Shown piece by piece: positions 1-8,289 of a DNA stretch of 64,000 nt (the stretch's first letter is position 1; every line of letters begins with the position of its first letter). This DNA is from Eriocheir sinensis (lineage: Eukaryota > Arthropoda > Malacostraca > Decapoda > Varunidae): the NCBI RefSeq assembly GCF_024679095.1, contig NC_066512.1, positions 14,220,039-14,284,038 on the forward strand, written 5' to 3'. The notes under the pieces were generated by a model. It saw only the letters and a list, made by a program, of their open reading frames with translations, was not told the origin of the DNA and ran no database searches. The position numbers and the translations under genes are program-made.

Positions 1-290
1 GGCCATGCAAAATTCTAGGTGCACTCAAGCAAACAATATCAATCATGTTAAATATTATTTCAAACCATTTCAGCATGCATAAGTGACAGCTTTAATTCAG
101 GCCATGCAAAATTCTAGGTGCACACAAGCATAGTAAACAATACCAATCATGCTACATATTATTTCAAACCATTTCAGGTCCACACAAGCATAGTAAACAA
201 TACCAATCATGTTACATATTATTTCAAACCATTTCAGCATGCATAAGTGACAGCTTTAATTCAGGCCTGGCAAAATTCTAGGTGCACCCA
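1..290. repeat. ~100 bp satellite-like tandem repeat
   Basis: Units starting with (G)GCCATGCAAAATTCTAGGTG begin near 1, 101 and 263 (the last cut short). The middle unit carries an extra internal duplication: the ~60 bp that start with CACACAAGCATAG occur at 119-176 and again at 179-236. Shared landmarks are ATTATTTCAAACCATTTCAG and AGTGACAGCTTTAATTCAG. The array begins before the window, so its true size is unknown. Confidence 0.85.
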
Positions 291-388
291 AGAAAAATAA
301 ACAATATTGTAAACATATATTGTAAACAAATTTGTTGAAAGTGATTAACTGTTGGCCATGTAAGTTATATACAGCTCGTTTCATTATG

Positions 389-716
389 GGGAGGCGGTGG
401 CTGAGTGGTTAACGTGCTGGCCCCACATTCGGCGCGTTGTCCATGATGTGGGTTGCAATCCGCCGCTAACCACTTGGGATTTTTCAGTCACCGCCGAGTG
501 GCTTAAGACTACCAACATCCTGTCCTGAGGACCACCTATCAACTCGGACTCTAGAAGAAGCTGTACAGCGCAAGTGAAATCAAGAATGAGCTCCGGGGAG
601 CAGCATGAGCCAATAATAATTGCGCCTCTATAAACAATTGCCTGCGCCATGACGGACTTGGGCCGACCATCAGGCCCCTATAGATCAACCTACCGGCGCT
701 ATAGGCCACATGTAAA
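389..716 (+). mobile_element. tRNA-derived SINE, family 1, full-length copy
   Basis: The 5' ~75 bp look like a tRNA with a Pol III A box (TGGCTGAGTGGTTAACGTG) and a B box (GGTTGCAATCC). A ~230 bp body follows and ends in GCCTACCGGCGCTATAGGCC plus an A-rich tail. The same body recurs at 18749-19053 (plus) and 58374-58693 (minus), with 3' fragments at 14534-14618, 17876-18014 and 40471-40640. This copy shares the variant 'CTTGGGCCGACCATCAGGCC' (20 nt) with the 14.5 and 40.5 kb fragments, so at least two subfamilies exist. A functional tRNA is excluded by the poor cloverleaf and the long body. Confidence 0.88.
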
Positions 717-1229
717 AATATAAATAAAAAATAAATAAGCAAAATAAAGAAATGAAAGTATAAATGTGAAATATCAAGTAAGACAAATTAGCATACAATA
801 GTTACTGGTGCCATAAACACTTTGTTTTCAACTATCAAAATCATCAGATCAGCGCATCCTATTCACCTCACGAAATAAAATCAAAATATGGAGAGAATGT
901 AGCTGTACTCATCATAATGAAGTGACAGATACATTAAACTTGGTTGGAGAACAAAAAATTAATGGCACTTATAAAGACGGGTTAAATAATCAGCAACTAT
1001 GTACTTATGTTATCTTGACATTATTTTCCCAGTTTTGGAATGACAATGCACAGTCTGGTGCCACTTGGTCATACTTTATACAACTTAAGAAAAATGTAGC
1101 AGATGAAATGCATACTTTGATGTCAAACACCAAAAAGAAAAAGACAGGGAATGAATGAGTCAAACATAGTCGAGATTTTGAATCAAGTACAGGAAAGACT
1201 ATTGCGGTTACAAGTGACGAAATACATAC
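717..1229. other. AT-rich stretch without recognised gene
   Basis: A 78-codon open frame at 922-1158 (plus) has no motif I recognise and no clear splice context, so I do not call it a gene. The rest is A/T-rich and featureless. Confidence 0.5.
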
Positions 1230-1368
1230 CCTATATCTGCATTTGACAGTTGTAACCTGCAGGCGTCCATCCCCAGAATTCCATGGAGATATTTTTTTTC
1301 CCCCACAAACTCCATTATGACATTCTCCACCGGGTCCTCGGCAGGAGGAGCTTCTGGTGGGCTCCCAG
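1230..1368 (-). pseudogene. putative second exon of the broken Myb/SANT-like gene
   Basis: Read on the minus strand, a pyrimidine-rich TTTTTACAG acceptor precedes CTGGGAGCCC at 1368. The open frame that follows contains PPEAPPAEDPVENVIMEFVG and ends at a GTATGT donor-like site after 1230. Composition (a Pro/Glu-rich linker, then a short hydrophobic and charged segment) fits the region after the DNA-binding domain in Myb/SANT-like proteins, but the match is loose. It is linked to the exon at 1985-2270 only by strand, order and the matching donor/acceptor pair. A stop codon follows a few codons past the donor. Confidence 0.4.
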
Positions 1369-1391
1369 CTGTAAAAATGAATAATTCATGA

Positions 1392-1900
1392 CTATGATAT
1401 TTTTTTTTGTATGGAAGTACTAATTGTTATGCAAAATATTATAACCACTTCGTGGGAGGATCTATTGACTTGCCCCAGCCTTGAGTCATGTGGGTGTCTC
1501 CTTGGTCTCCTCCACTCAGGGTTGTCTTGTACAGACACAACCCTGTGAGCAGGATCAACATTCGGGAGGCGCGCCACGTGACCATTTAGCCACATTTACC
1601 GTTCACAGAAGAAGCTAGTAATAGGTCTCAGTTTCATCGCAGTCACTGGCATGACACAAAGTCATTCCAGCAATACCCGTGATCATGGGAAAGCACTTAC
1701 TGCCAAAGGCATTAACACTCCTCTCCAATTCACTAAATTCAGTGTCAATGTCACATAGCCATACAGTAAAACCAGTAGGAGCAGAAGTGACATTAAGATT
1801 TTAATATACCTATGTCCACTTGCATAGAAACTGACCACACCAAATACTTGTTTTGAGTGAGTCCATAACACCGTGGGCCAGGCCAATCCATCAAGTGACT
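1392..1900 (-). mobile_element. RTE-type LINE fragment, RT C-terminal region
   Basis: On the minus strand the broken translation shows the C-terminal signature of an RTE-group reverse transcriptase: an LLYGY..LTLN segment (usually LYGCE.WTL) and downstream the HVARLPNVDPAHRVVSVQDN and PEWRRPRRHP segments. Stops and frameshifts separate these parts. A second, independent copy of the same region lies at 50627-50985 (minus). The fragment sits between the two exons of the Myb/SANT-like pseudogene, so it would be an intronic insertion. Both ends are truncated. Confidence 0.75.
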
Positions 1901-1984
1901 TCCTGGTCAAACCCACCATTGTTATGCACTATGTTCCCAGTATTACCCTCCCCCAAAAAAACATTATAAAGTTGCAACACTCAC

Positions 1985-2270
1985 CTGTTTTCTGGGAAGA
2001 CAAGCTCCTAGAAGTAATTGCTGCTCTTTTGTGGGACAGTGTTGTGCCATTTTTTTTCAACTTGGGACACAGTCCTGTGGCGAGAGGGGAAGGCGTCATT
2101 TAGAAGTTGGGTTATGCCTTCCCAAGCCGCTCGTTTCTTTCATTGTTAATGAGAGGCTGAATTTCCCCTTTATTATTTTTTTTTCTTTCTGCGATTAACT
2201 GGCAAAGCAAGAGGGTCTCATCCTCTGTCCAATTTGGCTGGCGCTCCCTCTTGTTCTTTGGTTGCTCCAT
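1985..2270 (-). pseudogene. Myb/SANT-like DNA-binding protein, exon 1, broken
   Basis: From the ATG at 2270 the minus strand encodes MEQPKNKRERQPNWTEDETL followed by LLCQLIAER. This is the first helix of a Myb/SANT-like domain of the Myb_DNA-bind_5 (NAIF1/zeste-like) type, with its conserved Trp and acidic run. An A9 homopolymer and a second indel shift the frame twice. The rest of the domain is still readable in other frames: AAWEGITQLLNDAFPSRHRT, then EKKWHN. A TAG stop at 2008-2010 precedes a good splice donor, CAG|GTGAGT, at 1985/1984. Such domains occur both in host regulators and as partners of Harbinger transposases; which applies here is undecided. Two frameshifts plus a stop argue for a pseudogene, although the homopolymer shift could be a sequencing error. 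Confidence 0.7.
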
Positions 2271-2289
2271 GTCGTTAGTCACTGAAGAA

Positions 2290-2708
2290 GAAAATAAATG
2301 ATAGATAAACAGATGCTACACCTCACCCTCCTCAGCAGTCTGTCTTTAGCTCACTGATACAAAAACTAGCTTTTTTTCATTATAGTACATACTTTCAATA
2401 ATTCTTCCTAACTCTTCAATCACACCCATTGTCTTTAATAAGGTACACATTTTCTCTTATCATAATCATCTACCCAATGTACACTTATATATCTGCAACA
2501 AACTATCATTCAATCAATTGATCTATATCTTTTTAGCCTATGGGTATGCTTGTGAATCATACCCCAATGTTCATATGGATAAGATGCCTATTTTCCCCAA
2601 TGAATGTTGGGGTATAGTTCACAATCATGGGTCACTGGGGTGAAATGACATCTACATGGGGATTCATCGTGGTATTACCAATGCATTTAGGTTCATGGGG
2701 GTAGTTGG
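2290..2708. repeat. noncoding DNA with degenerate 'CATTGGGGT' type repeats
   Basis: The first ~230 bp are plain AT-rich DNA. From about 2530, short phrases such as AATGTTGGGGTATAG, CACTGGGGTGAAATGACA and CATGGGGATTCATCG recur with uneven spacing. The same phrase type resumes at 6235-6660, on the far side of the SINE and LTR element. The whole LTR/SINE block therefore appears to have landed in a degenerate short-period repeat. Confidence 0.45.
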
Positions 2709-2907
2709 AAAGTTTCGTTCAGTTGGCGCAACATCTGTGGTCATAATGCCGGAGAGACAGAAGGGGAAGGAATTTTTGAAGGGAACAGATCCCAGTAGAC
2801 GGGACACAACCCCCGATTAATATCTGGTACCCATTCACTGCTGGGTGGACAGGGGCGTAAGGGTATCGGAAAAGCTGCCCAAATTTTTCCAGCCCGCCCG
2901 GGAATCG
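2709..2907 (-). mobile_element. tRNA-derived SINE, family 3, distal half (split by LTR element)
   Basis: This is the 3' part of a SINE on the minus strand. Its head, with tRNA-like A and B boxes, is at 6004-6068, and the two halves join across the 4-bp duplication ATCG left by the LTR element. Removing 2908-6003 plus one ATCG gives a continuous B box and T-arm: CCCGGG on one side pairs with the CCCGGG on the other. The body runs through the CCCAGCAGTGAATGGGTACC-type segment and ends near GCGCCAACTGAACGAAAC. Confidence 0.75.
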
Positions 2908-3326
2908 TGTAGCAGTCACCGCTCGAGTTCCGTGCTCCTTCCCCTCAGTGACATAAGAAAATGGGGCGCTGTAAACACAGACTAAGATTATCAGTGTTTT
3001 CATGTTTAATGTTCATCGTCCCTACTTGTCCCTGTGTATGTAGCGTCTTCAATGTTTAACTTTCCTTGTATTCGTTTACCTTTGACTGTCCGTCTATGTC
3101 CTTTTATTGTCCATCTTTACACATTGTTCCACACATACACCAACACTTAAATGTCATCCACACTTCACAACATTCACACAAACGCATACCCACACAAACA
3201 CCTTTTCTTAGTGTCTTGTCCGTGTCAACGACCTGTGTATGTTTGCCCCAATAAAGTAACCCTGGCGGATATGACTTTCTATATCCGTGAACCTATTAGC
3301 ACATAGAACACTCGCTACCACTAACA
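2908..3326 (+). repeat. 5' LTR (419 bp)
   Basis: Begins TGTAGCAGTCACCGCTCGAG and ends CACTAACA. It contains CCCCAATAAAGTAACC near 3247, a plausible polyadenylation signal. Relative to the 3' LTR it lacks 74 bp between two CAATA pentamers, as expected from a slippage deletion. Otherwise the two LTRs differ by scattered substitutions. Confidence 0.9.
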
Positions 3327-3328
3327 AT

Positions 3329-3344
3329 TGGTGACCCTGCAGTG
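3329..3344 (+). promoter_or_regulatory. primer-binding site of LTR element
   Basis: TGGTGACCCTGCAGTG starts two bases after the 5' LTR. The first nine bases match the complement of an arthropod tRNA-Trp 3' end, and three of the next seven differ. Confidence 0.7.
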
Positions 3345-3534
3345 TTACTATGGTTCAAGGTGGCTTATAGCCGGTGCCGCACCAGGGGCACTCTCTCCCA
3401 GAGTGGAGGACCTGGGCAGGGTAACTTGTCCATTCGTCCGCCCTCTCCTGGGGCAAAAATCCTTACCTCCGCTCGGGGCTCGTGAGGCTGAGCACTCAGG
3501 TCGGGAGAAGCATTACGCCGTAGGCGTAGTTGCC

Positions 3535-3880
3535 ACCTTCAGCGTTCTCCCCCGCCCTCCCCCAGGCGCCTTATGCGCCTTCTCCAGGCACCCTCTGTGC
3601 CTCCCCCAGGCACCCTCTGTGCCCCCCCCCAGGCACCTTCTGTGCCCTCCTCCAGACGCCTTCTGCGTCTCCTCCAGGCATCCTTTGTGCCCTCCTCCAG
3701 ACGCCTTCTGCGTCTCCTCCAGGCACCCTCTGTGCGCCTCTTCCAGGCACCCTCTGTGCGCCTCTTCCAGGCACCCTCTGTGCGCCTCTTCCAGGCATCT
3801 TCAGCGCCTCCTCCAGGCATCTTCAGCGCCTCCTCCAGGCATCCTTTGTGCCCCCTCTCCAGGCATCTTTTGTGCCCCAT
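3535..3880 (+). repeat. ~24 bp GC-rich minisatellite inside LTR element
   Basis: About 14 units of the type TCCAGGCACCCTCTGTGCGC, mutated to varying degree. The run produces overlapping proline-rich frames on plus and arginine/glycine-rich frames on minus, which I treat as artefacts. Confidence 0.85.
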
Positions 3881-3954
3881 GGTGCTTCTCCCGGCGCTCA
3901 CCCACCCACCCCCACCCCTCCTCCTTCCAGGCCTTCCCGCTGGTCCGGCGACTG

Positions 3955-4080
3955 AGACACGCACACAAGACTCAGTGACACACACTAAGTGTACACGCCA
4001 CACACAGACTCGGTGTACACGCCATACAGACTCAGTGTATACGCCACCACACACCATACAAACTCAGAGAGACACGTAAA
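3955..4080 (+). repeat. short ACACGCC / CAGACTCRGTG repeat
   Basis: The phrases ACACGCCAYACA and GACTCAGTGTAYACGCC recur about every 25-30 bp. Still inside the LTR element. Confidence 0.6.
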
Positions 4081-4309
4081 CACAGTATGACACCCTACTG
4101 GGATTACTAGCTGCCCGCTGGATTAACCACCGCCTCCTGGATCTATACCACCGCCCTCTTGGATTACCTTACTCTCCTGTGGATCCTCATATATAGTGCA
4201 GTGTGTCCAACAACAGTTCAGTGCAGCACGTCCCCAGCAACAGTTAGTGTCACAGTGTTACCTACTAAGCATATAGTGTTGTGTTACAGTGCCTTTTTGA
4301 ACACTGGTT

Positions 4310-4640
4310 CACTCCCCGAGCCACAGAGGCCCCTGGCACGTGCCAGCGCCTATAGTACACGCAGTTCGTTTTACTCTCACGGACTGCCGCGGCTCCTGAC
4401 ACATGCTAGCGTCCTTAACTTTTCAACTCGCTGTGGCCCCCGGCTCGCTGGCATCTAGCGCCTTCCCACGCAGTCGTTCGACGCACTCACGACTGCCGCG
4501 GCTCCTGGCATATGCTTGCGCCTCTCACTCCTCAACCGGCTGTGGCCCCTGGCACGCTGGCAGCTAGCGCCTTCACACGCAGTTCCCTTGACGCACTTTC
4601 TGACTGCCGTGGCCCCCGGTGCGTTTACGCCAGTGCCTAT
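4310..4640 (+). repeat. ~110 bp tandem repeat inside LTR element
   Basis: Units starting GACTGCCGYGGCYCCYG occur at 4382, 4491 and 4602. Each also contains GCTGTGGCCCC and TAGCGCCTTC. The copies differ by substitutions and small indels, and a partial unit precedes them. Confidence 0.75.
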
Positions 4641-4827
4641 TGCTCATCTCAACGCCGCTCGACTTCACCATACCTGACGACGACATGCAGCTCTTCCTCT
4701 ACTACGGCGGTGTCCTTCAGAGCACCATTCTTCTGCTCAGGACCCGTCTACGTGGTTCGCGATTCGGGATGCGGATTCAAGCCTTCCAGGATCTATTAAA
4801 CAGCTAACCACTCAACTCACCGCAGCC

Positions 4828-4985
4828 CACCTCATGCAGCCCACCTCACGCAGCCCAACTCACGCAGCCCAACTCACGCAGCCCAACTCACGCAGCTCAA
4901 CTCCTCGCTGCTCAACTCCTCGCTGCTCAACTCCTCGCTGGTCAACCCCTCGCTGCTCAACTCATCGCTGCTCAACACTTCAGCT
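4828..4985 (+). repeat. 14-15 bp tandem repeats inside LTR element
   Basis: An ACGCAGCCCAACTC array passes into a TCCTCGCTGCTCAAC array, one period growing out of the other. Confidence 0.8.
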
Positions 4986-4999
4986 CGACTTACCGCAGC

Positions 5000-5295
5000 T
5001 GTCCTTACTGCGCTACTCATCTCAGTTCGACTCACCGTAGCTGTCCCCTACGCGCTACTCACTTCAGCTCGACTCACCGTAGCTGTTATCACCGCATTAC
5101 TCACTCCAGCTCGACTCACCGTAGCTGTTGTCACCGCATTACTCACTCCAGCTCGACTTACCGTAGCTGTTGTCACCGCATTACTCACTCCAGCTCGACT
5201 CACCGTAGCTGTTGTCACCGCATTACTCACACCAGTTCGACTCACTGTAGCTGTTGTCACTGCACCACTCACCCCAGCTCGACTCAACGTAGCTG
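5000..5295 (+). repeat. 42 bp tandem array inside LTR element
   Basis: About six to seven copies of a 42-bp unit containing AGCTCGACTCACCGTAGCTG, TGTCACCGCATTACTCACTC. The minus strand is open through the array because 42 is a multiple of three. Confidence 0.85.
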
Positions 5296-5299
5296 AACA

Positions 5300-5425
5300 C
5301 TACTCAACGCAATGCATCTCAGCGCAACTTACCGCGCACCTCAACGCAACTGTACTCAGCGCAACTTACCGCGCACCTCAACTCAACTCTACTCAGCGCA
5401 ACTCACCGCGCAACACTACACACCG
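5300..5425 (+). repeat. CAACGCAACT / ACTCAGCGCAACTYACCGCG repeat
   Basis: About three irregular units of 33-36 bp at the 3' end of the element interior. Confidence 0.7.
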
Positions 5426-5492
5426 CAACGCATCATCGTCTGCCACAGCGCCTCCACACCAGGGATGATTTCGTTCCTCCTTCCTCGTCACT

Positions 5493-5510
5493 GAGGGGGG
5501 GGGGGTAATC
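5493..5510 (+). promoter_or_regulatory. polypurine tract of LTR element
   Basis: GAG followed by a run of 11 G (5495-5505) and TAATC immediately before the 3' LTR. This is the expected place for the plus-strand primer. Confidence 0.75.
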
Positions 5511-6003
5511 TGTAACAGTCTCCGCTTGAATTCCGTGCTCCTTCCCCTCAGTGACATAAGAAAATGGGGCGCTGTAAACACAGACTAAGATTATCAGTGT
5601 TTTTATGTTTAATGTTCATCGTCCCTACTTGTCCCTGTGTATGTAGCGTCTTCAATGTTTAACTTTCCTTATCCTCGTTTACCTCTGACTGTCCGTCTAT
5701 GTCCTTTTGTTGTCCATCTTTACACATTGTTCCACATATACACCAACACTTAAATGTCACCCACACTTCACAACATTCACACAAACGCATACCCACACAA
5801 ACACCTTTTCTTAGTGTCTTGTCCGTGTCAACGACCTGTGTATGTTTGCCCCAATACAGAGACACGCCAATCCTCGTCGACAGACCGACTTGGTCGGCTA
5901 GATTTCGATCGCCGATAGAGTCGTTCAATAAAGTAACCCTGGCGGATATGACTTTCTCTATCCGTGAACCGATTAGCACTTAGAACACTCGGTACCACCA
6001 ACA
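5511..6003 (+). repeat. 3' LTR (493 bp)
   Basis: Begins TGTAACAGTCTCCGCTTGAA and ends CCACCAACA, followed by the target duplication ATCG. It has 74 bp more than the 5' LTR between the CAATA near 5855 and the CAATA near 5927, so this is the less reduced copy. Confidence 0.9.
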
Positions 6004-6068
6004 ATCGAACCCGGGCTCTCTAGGTTGAGCCGAGTGTGCTAACCACTGCACCACGAAGCCCCTCCTGG
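6004..6068 (-). mobile_element. tRNA-like head of SINE family 3 (split)
   Basis: On the minus strand: GGGGCTTCG, an A box GTGGTGCAGTGGTTAGCAC and the beginning of a B box GGGTTCGAT, at which the LTR element has inserted. Its body is at 2709-2907. Confidence 0.75.
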
Positions 6069-6069
6069 G

Positions 6070-6234
6070 AAGAGAGTGAAGAAAGATAGAAATTTTGTGA
6101 AGTATGAGGAGGAGGAAGAGAACGAGGAAGAGGCGAAAGATCATAGGTCGGTATTGAAAATCATTATATATCGACAGAAACACGAAAAGAGGAGGAGGAC
6201 CAGGAGGAGGGGGAGGATGCCTACATTGGCATTC
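6070..6234 (+). repeat. purine-rich tract
   Basis: AGGAGGAGGAAGAG-type sequence at 6104-6135 and 6185-6217, with ordinary sequence between. Open frames through it are rich in Glu/Lys/Arg and are not credible genes. Confidence 0.6.
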
Positions 6235-6660
6235 AGGGGGTATCACTGGGGTAAAAACTTAATTCTTACTCCAATGGACAATGGCTTACAACAGTTAAAA
6301 ATAAACCATCATTGGATTAAAAAAGAGGTTTCATGTTCATTGTGGTAACAAAGGGAATCATTGAGGTAAAGTACACCTCGCACCCATTGGGCTAAGAAGG
6401 CATATGGCAAATGTTGAAGTACTTTGGGCCAAAAGTACGTGACCTACCAGGGCGCACATTTGGGGTAAAAAGACGTGACCCATTCTCAATGTCCATGGCA
6501 TTATAGGCAATGGTATGGTATCATTGAGGCAACAACGAGTGTGGTTCTGTTCGCCGTCATTGATTACTGAGTTAAAGAGACGTTCATTACGTTCATTACG
6601 GGTAACATGGTGGGTTCATTGAGGTAAAAAGACATTTTAAGTACATGCTTTGATTTGTGA
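6235..6660. repeat. degenerate short-period repeat (CATTGRGGTAAAAAG)
   Basis: CACTGGGGTAAAAAC, CATTGAGGTAAAG, TTTGGGGTAAAAAGACG and CATTGAGGTAAAAAGAC recur at roughly 20-60 bp spacing. This continues the repeat seen at 2530-2708. Confidence 0.5.
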
Positions 6661-8030
6661 AGTTGAATTGTTCGGGCAATTTCATGTGATACGCTTCGTG
6701 CTGCGCCTTTGTTATCCCTGCCGACTGAATAGGCGATGCCGCCAAAGTAATCTACACATTTCACCAAACTACATGAGAATAGATACATCGGAAACAAAAA
6801 AAAACAAAAAAATTACGTAGCGACCATAAGTAATAAAGGTCACAACAGGAAGAAGGGTTATTATCGTCGATCATTAAATGATCGACACAACAACACACAC
6901 AACAATGGAGTAAATTTTACTCCATTGTTGTGTCTAATTTTTCCAAACAAGCTTTTGTGTACAGATAGAAAAGATGTTGAATTAATTATAGCTATTTCTT
7001 TACATAATATGCACTGTGTTAGCTATGTACATAAAATGCTTTTGCAAGTGGTCCTTTTGCAAGGTGATGCACTTCATACTGGTATTTTGCTGGAAAAAAA
7101 AAAAAACATAGCTTAGTCCGCTAAGGGGAATTCTAAGCAATACTTAAGGGCCTATGCTTAGCTAACAATTGTTAGGTACAAGGCTTAGTTGTATTCTAAG
7201 AATAATTGTGGATACGGCCCCAGACTTCTCCCTGGGCAAGACAACACTCGTAAGAGTCCGTTGAAAAGTGCCGATAACTCCTAAATTAAAACTTGTAAAG
7301 TGGTCAGACCACCCTCCAGGCTAAATAACCTACTTTAAGTAAGGCTGCGTGACGCAGCTTACAATAAAAAGCTAAGTAAGGCTGTATCTCGAGACGTCGA
7401 CAGACATGTTCCTGGGTCAGCCGGCTGCGGCTTACCATGGCGGCTAACGTCTCGTGTGCCCCACTGCCCGCGGCGGCCCAGCCCTGCTCACCAGTCACCA
7501 CTCCCTCGCTCTCTCAGCGCCAGAGATGAGTTGCCATGTCGCAGGAGGGAAACGCTCAAATCCTCCCCTCATTCCTGTGGCTACCACCCCCATACGAATA
7601 CAAGACACTAACTAAACAATACTACAGCCAACAGTCTATTTAAGCTGTTTCCTGGCACCCAATATCTGGATGCACAAGTGTACGACAGGGGGGCTTTCGC
7701 GCTGTCTGGCGCACGACTCGCCGCCTCCCCCGCGCCCAAGGAGACTGTATTAGAAGAGATAGTGGTATTTAGTAGTTCCTCGGGCGTGCGGAACTAACGC
7801 CATCTATTGGGGCCCACTAAAAACGTCATTTTTCAGGGGTTCCTTTACTATTTTTAAAGTACCTGCCACGGCACCCTATCCAGCCTTTACTTGTTCTTTT
7901 CATTATTGTAAAATGATTTACTAATGGGGTAAAGAAAAATATATTTGTTCTTATGTTTTATTAAGTATTATCTACACTATATCAATTTGTTATTTTAGGA
8001 AAAAAATAAGGTGTAAAAAGCATTTTCTAA
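6661..8030. other. no gene seen; two hairpins and a GC-rich patch
   Basis: Two strong inverted repeats lie at 6866-6886 and 6897-6933. At 7130-7190 CTTAG motifs and the palindrome CTAACAATTGTTAG may be a transposon end. About 7390-7500 is GC-rich with a short ATGGCGGC frame of 25 codons that I cannot identify. The rest is unremarkable. Confidence 0.5.
6866..6933. repeat. pair of adjacent perfect hairpins
   Basis: GTCGATCATT (6866-6875) pairs with 6877-6886 around one base. Ten bases later ACACAACAATGGAGTAAA (6897-6914) pairs with 6916-6933 around one base. Confidence 0.85.
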
Positions 8031-8162
<132 letters not shown>

Positions 8163-8289
8163 AGCAAACATATCCAGTGCTTCAAATACAAGCAAAGCAT
8201 ACAACATTATATGCATGCTAGATTACTACAATGCCTTTGCAACATGCTCTTAGCTGAGTAAAAATATCATACTAACTGTACAAGTGCCA

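Larger units (their letters stand above)
2908..6003 (+). mobile_element. non-autonomous LTR retrotransposon, complete, with TSD
   Basis: Two direct LTRs (2908-3326 and 5511-6003) start TGTARCAGTC and end AACA. They are flanked by the 4-bp target duplication ATCG (2904-2907 and 6004-6007). A TGGTGACCC primer-binding site lies 2 bp after the 5' LTR, and a G-rich polypurine tract ends 5 bp before the 3' LTR. The 2.2 kb interior has no gag, protease, RT or integrase; it is a chain of GC-rich tandem arrays. Size and structure resemble TRIM/LARD-type elements mobilised in trans. The PBS matches the tRNA-Trp type known from CsRn1-like Gypsy elements at about 13 of 16 positions, so a Gypsy parent is likely but unproven. 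A related LTR forms the palindrome at 15615-16182. Confidence 0.9.

Noticed and set aside
389..462. tRNA-like segment as a host tRNA gene
   Set aside because: No proper acceptor or anticodon stem, and the same segment with the same body recurs at 18.7 and 58.4 kb.
3328..4079. Overlapping 100-216-codon proline-rich, arginine-rich and tryptophan-containing frames on both strands
   Set aside because: They are translations of a ~24-bp GC-rich minisatellite. Several frames on both strands are open at once because the period is a multiple of three.
5048..5287. Minus frame of repeated SRAGVSNAVTTATV units as a repeat protein
   Set aside because: Product of the 42-bp array inside the LTR element; no start or promoter context of its own.
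5000..5295. CRISPR-like array (42-bp regular units)
   Set aside because: Units are contiguous and wholly repetitive with no unique spacers, and they lie inside a eukaryotic LTR element.
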